Below are positions 58,059 through 64,000 of a stretch of DNA of 64,000 nt, piece after piece. The notes under the pieces were generated by a model that was given only the letters and a program-made list of their open reading frames with translations, was not told where the DNA came from and ran no database searches. The translations under genes and the position numbers were made by a program. Source of the stretch: Phlebotomus papatasi. Taxonomy: Eukaryota; Arthropoda; Insecta; Diptera; Psychodidae. The stretch covers positions 84,640,712-84,704,711 of the forward strand of contig NC_077224.1 in assembly GCF_024763615.1 (NCBI RefSeq), written 5' to 3'. Position 1 is the first letter of the stretch; every line of letters starts with the position of its first letter.

Positions 58059-61000
58059 TCACACTTCATTCTCATCAGTGGCGTAATCCGCCCAACTCCT
58101 GCCCTGTATACAGTCTGGGGATCTCCATAGTCTCAAATTTTTTGATTCAATAACTCCGTTATAAGGAATTTGTGTAACTTGACAGTTTTCAACATCTCTT
58201 ACTACATATCGGTCATGAGGCAAAACTTTGTCCACCACGTAGGGACCCTTGAATTTAGGAATAAGTTTCTTGTTTGTACCTGCCGTAGTATCAACATTTC
58301 GTAGCAAAACAAAATCGCCCTCTTTATAAACCAACGGATTCTTGTGGATCTTCTCGAACTGCCTCAGATTTTGCTTCTGGACTTGTTCTATTTTCTTTGA
58401 CGCGGATTCTCTCAGAGCACTCAAATCTCGTAGCTCATTATTTAACTCTTTAGCATCCAAATGCTCAGTCAAATGATCTACCTCTTCTCCCCTCTGTTCC
58501 ACACCAAAAAGAACCTTGCTTGGGGTGGTTCCAATTGAACGATGAAAAGAGTTGTTAATAGAAAATTCGACTTTGCTCAACTGGCGCACCCAGTCTGCAT
58601 GTTGAAGAGGTTCGCTAAGTTTCCCTAACATCGGAGTAATAACCCGATTAACACGCTCTACCTGCCCGTTTGCTTGTGGGGACGCTGTTGCCACTTCTAC
58701 ATGGGCAATATTCCGTTCGGCAAGGAAAGACTTAAATTCATTCGAGCGGAAACAACTCCCTTGGTCTGATATGATTCGCACTGGTCGACTATAATAGTCA
58801 AAGAATTTTTTCAACGCGCAGCACACTTCCTTCGTGCTTGTTGACGAGACAGCATAAATTCGCGTAAATTTCGTAAATCCGTCAACCACTACCAAAATAT
58901 GCTTCCTTTTTGATACTAGCGAAGGCAACGGCCCGAGATGATCGATATGCAGAGTATGAAAAGGCACTGGGTGTTTTGGAATATTATACAAGGACTGCAT
59001 ATTGCTTCGCGCGGGAGTAGAGTAAAAGAGGCACTTCACACAATTTTTCACATAACTGTCAATTTTCTCTTTCATCCCCGGAAACCAATAGTGAGTGCGC
59101 AATTTCTCATAGGTCTTTTGCGAGCCAAAATGTCCGATTTTCTCATGAATTTGTCGAATCAGATTCACTTCCATTTCTCCCGGTACGTAAAAGAATAACT
59201 TCCCTCTTTGATCGCGTCTATAAACCAAACCGTCTTTCAAAGCAAACATTTTATTATCTTCCTTCTCCAACTTGACCCTCAAATCTCTAATCATCTTATC
59301 CCTACTCTGAGTCGCACTCAGTTGAAAATCTATATCATCACAGTCAACGGCCGCTATTGGATAACATCTACTCAAAGCATCAACATGATGCATCCTTGTC
59401 CCACTTCGGTGGACTATTTTATAATCAAAGTTTTCCAATTCAAGCGCCCATCGTTGAATACGTGGGCTATCTGATCGGTGATTCAACGTCATCGCAAGTG
59501 AGCTACAATCTGTAACAATCACAAAAGGTATCCCTTTTAAATAAACTCGAAAACGACTCAAGGCATAAATTATTGCCAAAGTTTCCAACTCATACGAATG
59601 GTACTTTGATTCTGCTTTAGACGTACTTTTTGAGAAGTACGCTACTGGATGTAATTTCTGATCATTTTGTCGCTGAAGCAACACAGCTCCAAATCCCAAC
59701 GAACTCGCATCAGTATGTAGTTCTGTCTCTCTCTTTGGATCGTAAATGGCCAAAACTGGCGAAGAAATCAAACGTCTCTTTAACCCCTCATAAGCCTCTG
59801 CACAAGAATCATCAAAATCAAATCGCGCATCTTTTTTAAGAAGAGACAGCAAGGGACGAGTAATAGTTGAAAATCCTGGAACAAATCTCCGGAAATAAGC
59901 ACAAAGTCCCACGAAAGAATGGACTTCCTTCACATTCTGTGGCGTTGGATAGTTTTGGATAGCTCTCAGATGGTCCTCGCTAGGACGAATTCCCTCTGAA
60001 GATGCCTGGTATCCCAAATATTCGATCGAGGAATACCCCAATTTGCACTTTCCCATTTGAATAATCAACCCATTCTCTGCCAAACAGGAGAGTACTTGCT
60101 CTAGCGTTTTCAAATGCTCATCGAAATTAGCGCTCGCTAATAGAATGTCATCCATATACACCACTATTTGCCCTCCTTCAATGAACTTCCGCAAAACTCT
60201 TGTAATAAATCTCTGAAATACACTGGGGGCATTCTTGAGCCCAAATGGCATTCGCAAGTACTCATATTGGCCCTCTGGTGTTACGAATGCAGTATACTGT
60301 ATGGAATCTTCAGCCATCTTCACGTGATGGAAACCGCTCTTCAAATCAATCAGACTGAAAACACTCTTGCCTCTCAAATGTTCTAGGCAATCTTCAATTA
60401 GCGGAAGTGGATAGTTATCCCTAACCGTGAGATTATTCAGTGAGCGATAATCGACACACATTCGTGTATCTCCACTCTTCTTGTCTACAAGAACGATTGG
60501 TGAAGCATAAGGAGAATCACTTGGCCTAACTATTCCTTGCTCACACAGATCGTTGACAATTTCGCGAACTTTTTCCCTATCAGAATAGGCCAGTCTACGT
60601 GGGCGAAAATAAAAAGGGACATCACTTGTCAATCGAATTTTCATTTCAAAATTATCAGATTTTCTCTCTTCACAAAATTTGTCATGATAATGCTCTTGGA
60701 CAAGTACTCTCAATTTATCTTGACATTCTTCAGACAAATCTGGACAAATGCTCACATCAACCAAAGCTCCAATAAAATCGTCTTGCTTTGTGAAACTATT
60801 TGCTTCAGAATATTCAATAATAAATGCCAGCAAGGTTTCATCATCCCTAAATACATCTTCTACGTCACTAATTTCTACAGTTTCACTCCCTTCATTATGC
60901 TCAAATTCCTGAACCTCTCCAAGAGAAACTACTTCCTTTATTTCACTCAGTTTATTCTCTCTCTCGCTCTCGAATAACTGATCTTTCTCTTGCCTCCCAC

Positions 61001-62447
61001 TGAAATTGCTTTCCCTCTTCCCCTCATTTAAAATAGTTTGGTCCTCAACTTTACTCAGATCTGAAATTTTAACTTCACTCTTCAATTCATCAAGCAAATT
61101 CTTTGCAGTTTCAAAGCCAACACCATCCGCTGGTTCATAATTGGACAAAGTACACATGGTCAAATTCTTTTCTTTTGAGAAATTTTCAGGCTTCTTGGGT
61201 ACAAACTCACTATTCATAAATGTCAATTGGATTCCCAGTAGTTTCAAAGCATCTCTGCCCAACAAAATCTCAAATGGGGACACTTTGTCAGGGACAATAA
61301 TTAATTCAATGGATTTGCAAACTTTTAGCAGTTGCACTGAGCAAATAATTTTTCCAAAGCTTTCAATTTTAACCCCACTTAGTCCCCGATAAGGTAAAAT
61401 TGTGCACTCACGTTGAGGCAGAAGCATCTCTGGCACTTTTGACCTTTGAATTAAACTAATTGGACTGCCCGTATCCAACAGAGAAGAGAGACTGATAGTG
61501 ATCCCCAAACCAGAACCAGGATTGAACGTCACACTTACCGGCTGATGAGAAAGAAGTGGCTTAGTCTCGTCACCCTCTTGAAAATTCCCATTTTCCCCAT
61601 CGTCAACTGCTGCTGTAGTCTTCGGCTTCCTGTACAGTGAGCAATCCGGATCACGTTCACGTCTAGGCTTTGGACATCTCCAGGAAATGTGGTCAGGCTC
61701 AGAGCAATTATAACAACGGGGTTTATTTCCACTCTTAGCAGCAACATCGGAAGCCAAAGAGGCTTTGGATGTGTCCCCACTCGAAGAAGGATTCTTCAAA
61801 ATGTTTCTCTCATAGCGACGCATTGCCAACTTCAATTCGTCCAAAGTCCTGCAGCCTGCAATCATCGAGATATTTGATGATTGATCCTGAAGTCCCTCGA
61901 TGATAGCGCAAATGATATCCTCTTCCGGAATAGGGTATCCGGAAACCATGGCTTGAATGGCCAAAACGTACTCTTGACAGGTTTCATCTTGCTTCTTTAT
62001 CCTCTGCTTGAGTTTTTCCAGCACCTCTCTCACAGTCTCATGCTGTCCAAATTCTTTGATGAGGGCTATTTTCAAATCTCTCCACTCTCTGAAGCGTTGA
62101 GTACGAGTGAGGATTTTTGCTGGGCCAGAATCAATAAGACGCCGGGCAAAAACCAAACGGGATTTTGGTGGCACTTCGAAGTCGTCACACACTAATTCAA
62201 AATCCTCAATCCACTGCTGGATCTTGTATCCATCATCTCCAGAAAAATGCTCCACTGCATTCTCAATGTCTTTGAATGAGCATTTTAGCTGATTTTCACT
62301 CTTTGAGACACTCAAGGCGCGCAATAATCCACCCAAAATTGCAATGACATTAACGTTGTCACGGAAAGGGACGCCATTTTCGAGGTGATTAACACTGACG
62401 CTCGATTCAGCATAATTTTCCACCGAATTTTGGGGCTTCGCTTGCAT
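58059..62447 (-). CDS. Retrotransposon gag-pol polyprotein (Ty3/gypsy type)
   Basis: One frame of 1462 residues with no internal stop. Order of parts: a retrotransposon gag region (about 60-220), a single CCHC zinc knuckle CYNCSEPDHISWRC (about 245-258) and an aspartic protease with DTGSP (about 326). Next come reverse transcriptase with YMDDILLAS (about 764), RNase H with HTDASS (about 912) and an integrase HHCC zinc-binding region (about 1100-1140). The integrase core has three acidic residues in HIDHLGP, SDQGS and NGQVERVNR (about 1167, 1227, 1261). The RT-RNaseH-IN order defines Ty3/gypsy rather than copia. Gag and pol share one frame, so no frameshift signal is needed. No envelope gene is present. 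Catalytic residues look intact, so it is a fairly young insertion. Confidence 0.95.
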   Translation of the reverse strand: MQAKPQNSVENYAESSVSVNHLENGVPFRDNVNVIAILGGLLRALSVSKSENQLKCSFKDIENAVEHFSGDDGYKIQQWIEDFELVCDDFEVPPKSRLVFARRLIDSGPAKILTRTQRFREWRDLKIALIKEFGQHETVREVLEKLKQRIKKQDETCQEYVLAIQAMVSGYPIPEEDIICAIIEGLQDQSSNISMIAGCRTLDELKLAMRRYERNILKNPSSSGDTSKASLASDVAAKSGNKPRCYNCSEPDHISWRCPKPRRERDPDCSLYRKPKTTAAVDDGENGNFQEGDETKPLLSHQPVSVTFNPGSGLGITISLSSLLDTGSPISLIQRSKVPEMLLPQRECTILPYRGLSGVKIESFGKIICSVQLLKVCKSIELIIVPDKVSPFEILLGRDALKLLGIQLTFMNSEFVPKKPENFSKEKNLTMCTLSNYEPADGVGFETAKNLLDELKSEVKISDLSKVEDQTILNEGKRESNFSGRQEKDQLFESERENKLSEIKEVVSLGEVQEFEHNEGSETVEISDVEDVFRDDETLLAFIIEYSEANSFTKQDDFIGALVDVSICPDLSEECQDKLRVLVQEHYHDKFCEERKSDNFEMKIRLTSDVPFYFRPRRLAYSDREKVREIVNDLCEQGIVRPSDSPYASPIVLVDKKSGDTRMCVDYRSLNNLTVRDNYPLPLIEDCLEHLRGKSVFSLIDLKSGFHHVKMAEDSIQYTAFVTPEGQYEYLRMPFGLKNAPSVFQRFITRVLRKFIEGGQIVVYMDDILLASANFDEHLKTLEQVLSCLAENGLIIQMGKCKLGYSSIEYLGYQASSEGIRPSEDHLRAIQNYPTPQNVKEVHSFVGLCAYFRRFVPGFSTITRPLLSLLKKDARFDFDDSCAEAYEGLKRRLISSPVLAIYDPKRETELHTDASSLGFGAVLLQRQNDQKLHPVAYFSKSTSKAESKYHSYELETLAIIYALSRFRVYLKGIPFVIVTDCSSLAMTLNHRSDSPRIQRWALELENFDYKIVHRSGTRMHHVDALSRCYPIAAVDCDDIDFQLSATQSRDKMIRDLRVKLEKEDNKMFALKDGLVYRRDQRGKLFFYVPGEMEVNLIRQIHEKIGHFGSQKTYEKLRTHYWFPGMKEKIDSYVKNCVKCLFYSTPARSNMQSLYNIPKHPVPFHTLHIDHLGPLPSLVSKRKHILVVVDGFTKFTRIYAVSSTSTKEVCCALKKFFDYYSRPVRIISDQGSCFRSNEFKSFLAERNIAHVEVATASPQANGQVERVNRVITPMLGKLSEPLQHADWVRQLSKVEFSINNSFHRSIGTTPSKVLFGVEQRGEEVDHLTEHLDAKELNNELRDLSALRESASKKIEQVQKQNLRQFEKIHKNPLVYKEGDFVLLRNVDTTAGTNKKLIPKFKGPYVVDKVLPHDRYVVRDVENCQVTQIPYNGVIESKNLRLWRSPDCIQGRSWADYATDENEV

Positions 62448-62519
62448 TGTTCCCTCATAATTGGACGCACTCTCAACACCTGAATCAGTGTCGGTGTGGT
62501 GACCCCAATTGAGGCCACC

Positions 62520-62537
62520 TTGTTGCCTCTGGATCCA
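62520..62537 (-). other. Primer-binding site of the retrotransposon
   Basis: On the minus strand, TGGATCCAGAGGCAACAA begins five bases after the LTR end. TGG complements the CCA tail of a tRNA, as expected for a minus-strand primer site. Which tRNA it matches could not be told. Confidence 0.55.
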
Positions 62538-62542
62538 GTAGA

Positions 62543-63322
62543 TGTTGTTTACTCAATTACACTATTTTTTTGAGTTGCTACACTTTTATTAAGGAAGATT
62601 GTTACACTGCCCAATGGCATGGGCTACGTTTACACAGTGACTGAACCAACCTCTTGAATCTAGCTACTCTTTTTATACTAAAATCCTCCACTCGCACCCT
62701 AATTCTATTCGACATTATTTCCCGTGGGAAGGTGTCCAATTAGTGATTCAGGACGAACCTTTAGATAACGATCGTCTGGAGACGATCGTTAAGTGCCTTT
62801 CAAAATATCCAATTATCCACTTTCGCTATCTCTAGAGTTTTCTCCAACACTTTCTATATCCTTAAGAAAGGGGATGCTTAATTAAGATGACCGAGGACCA
62901 CACACCTTTTCGATCTTTGTTATCTTTGTCCCTATTTCTTTTCAGGATTTTATGGCTTTCTTGGCGCGAGCTCTTATTTTACGACCGTCTCGAAGAGAAA
63001 GTAATCTTAAAAGCTTGTCACCATAGATCACCCACTTTACGAGTTTTCCAGGAATAGAGGATGCCTTTGTTTGCTTAAGCCAACAAATGCATCCCCTTTT
63101 TGGTCACTCATATCTCGCCCATCGTGATCTTACGAACACCTGCCTAATGGCTTAAGATGTTACTTTGTCTCTGGGCTATAAATTTCGTAAGGATAATTGG
63201 ATAGAAAACTCTCGCGGCGCTAGACATGATCTATCATGTCTCTTCTTGATATTTCACGAAAGAACCAGCGCGATCATGAATATTTGAAAACTGAGTTGTG
63301 ATGCACAAAATGCGTCACAACA
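62543..63322 (-). repeat. 5' long terminal repeat of the retrotransposon
   Basis: About 780 bp. On the minus strand it starts TGTTGT and ends ACAACA, a six-base inverted repeat with canonical TG...CA borders. It contains a TATA-like TATAAAAAG (about 62670-62678) and, 80-90 bases further, AATAAA (about 62585-62590), the expected promoter and poly(A) layout. The primer site follows and then the gag-pol ATG at 62447. Since no second LTR is available for comparison, the borders are inferred. Confidence 0.65.
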
Positions 63323-64000
63323 TTCCTTTCCCCTGAGAAAAAGGAAGCTTATGGGGGTGATAGGAAATAATGTCGATTACATAATGGTAATGTGATATTC
63401 TTAATACTAACAATGTTTTTTGAAAAGAAGATTAGCTTACAATTTTTAGTATCATTTGTTTTTTTTTTCTGGAATATCCTTTTTTTTAATTCTGTTTTTA
63501 TGTTAAGATATATTTCAAGTTACATTATTTATTTTTGAAAATGCAAGAATTAATCAACTTTTGCAAGACATATTGATAGACTGCGTGAACATTAGAGGTT
63601 GGGTATATGTTTTACATGAATTTATTCTTAAGCTAATTTGGCTGATTATATTTAACCTGTTTTAATTTTTTTGAATTTACTATTGAATTATTAAATTCTA
63701 TAAGGCTGGAGTTGAGATTGTTGGACAAAACTAAGAGGGCTACTCTAAAGAGCCTCGCTGTGTGATTAACTGCTAACTCAATTATGAAATCTAAAATATA
63801 TCTCTGTTGGATATAATTTCAATCAAATAGTTTTTTGAATAAGGTTGTAAAGATCAATATTGTTTTTATCGTAATGATTTTGATGATGCTGATATTAATA
63901 AATATATTAAGTTTTCATTACAATATGTTAGGGTCCCAGAGGACCTCCTTCCCCCTTATGGAAGAATGATCCTCATTCTTAAATATATACTATTAAAGTA
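63323..64000. other. Flank outside the retrotransposon
   Basis: AT-rich with no gene seen. The first bases outside the LTR, read on the minus strand, are 'caggggaaaggaa', a purine run like a polypurine tract. It could be chance, or it could mean another element copy lies upstream. Confidence 0.4.

Noticed and set aside
1..64000. CRISPR array or prokaryotic defence system
   Set aside because: The tandem repeats have no unique spacers, and the genes are spliced eukaryotic genes.

Overview
The window looks like nuclear DNA from an insect, most likely a dipteran. It is AT-rich, its genes are split by GT-AG introns, it carries an insect-type seven-transmembrane odorant receptor, and it is full of small DNA transposons. 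The species cannot be named from sequence alone. A lower fly such as a sand fly or midge is only a guess.

Layout. 1-7.3 kb holds no recognisable gene; a decayed satellite (3.5-6.95 kb) there contains a tRNA-Leu-derived hairpin. 7.3-18.7 kb holds a 5-hydroxyisourate hydrolase gene (+). It converges on a three-exon alpha-helical solenoid gene (-), whose 8.3 kb intron contains an odorant receptor gene (+). 18.7-24.4 kb is transposon-rich intergenic DNA. 24.4-41.3 kb is a ten-coding-exon GMP synthase gene (-). Its introns carry two unrelated satellites, several MITEs and a nested transposon with a small spliced MADF-domain gene. 41.4-45.3 kb has one possible small ORF and LINE debris. 45.3-46.2 kb is prohibitin-1 (+). 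46.2-49.3 kb is a cluster of MITEs, some nested. 49.3-50.8 kb is TFIIIC subunit 5 (-). 53.4-56.9 kb is a DDX28-like mitochondrial DEAD-box helicase (+) with two MITEs in its single intron. 58.1-63.3 kb is a Ty3/gypsy-type retrotransposon (-) with an uninterrupted gag-pol frame and a good 5' LTR; no 3' LTR was found.

The cellular genes are mostly housekeeping: purine synthesis (GMPS) and urate breakdown (HIUase), mitochondrial function (prohibitin, DDX28) and Pol III transcription (GTF3C5). They do not form an operon or pathway cluster. Exon joins for HIUase, the solenoid gene, the receptor, GMPS, prohibitin, GTF3C5 and the helicase were worked out by hand from splice sites and reading phase. 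All joins keep frame. The most unusual material is repetitive: the 393-bp higher-order minisatellite and the 303-bp satellite in neighbouring GMPS introns, the tRNA-Leu fold-back, the stacked MITEs, and a recurring GAGGTTATG word that often forms inverted pairs.
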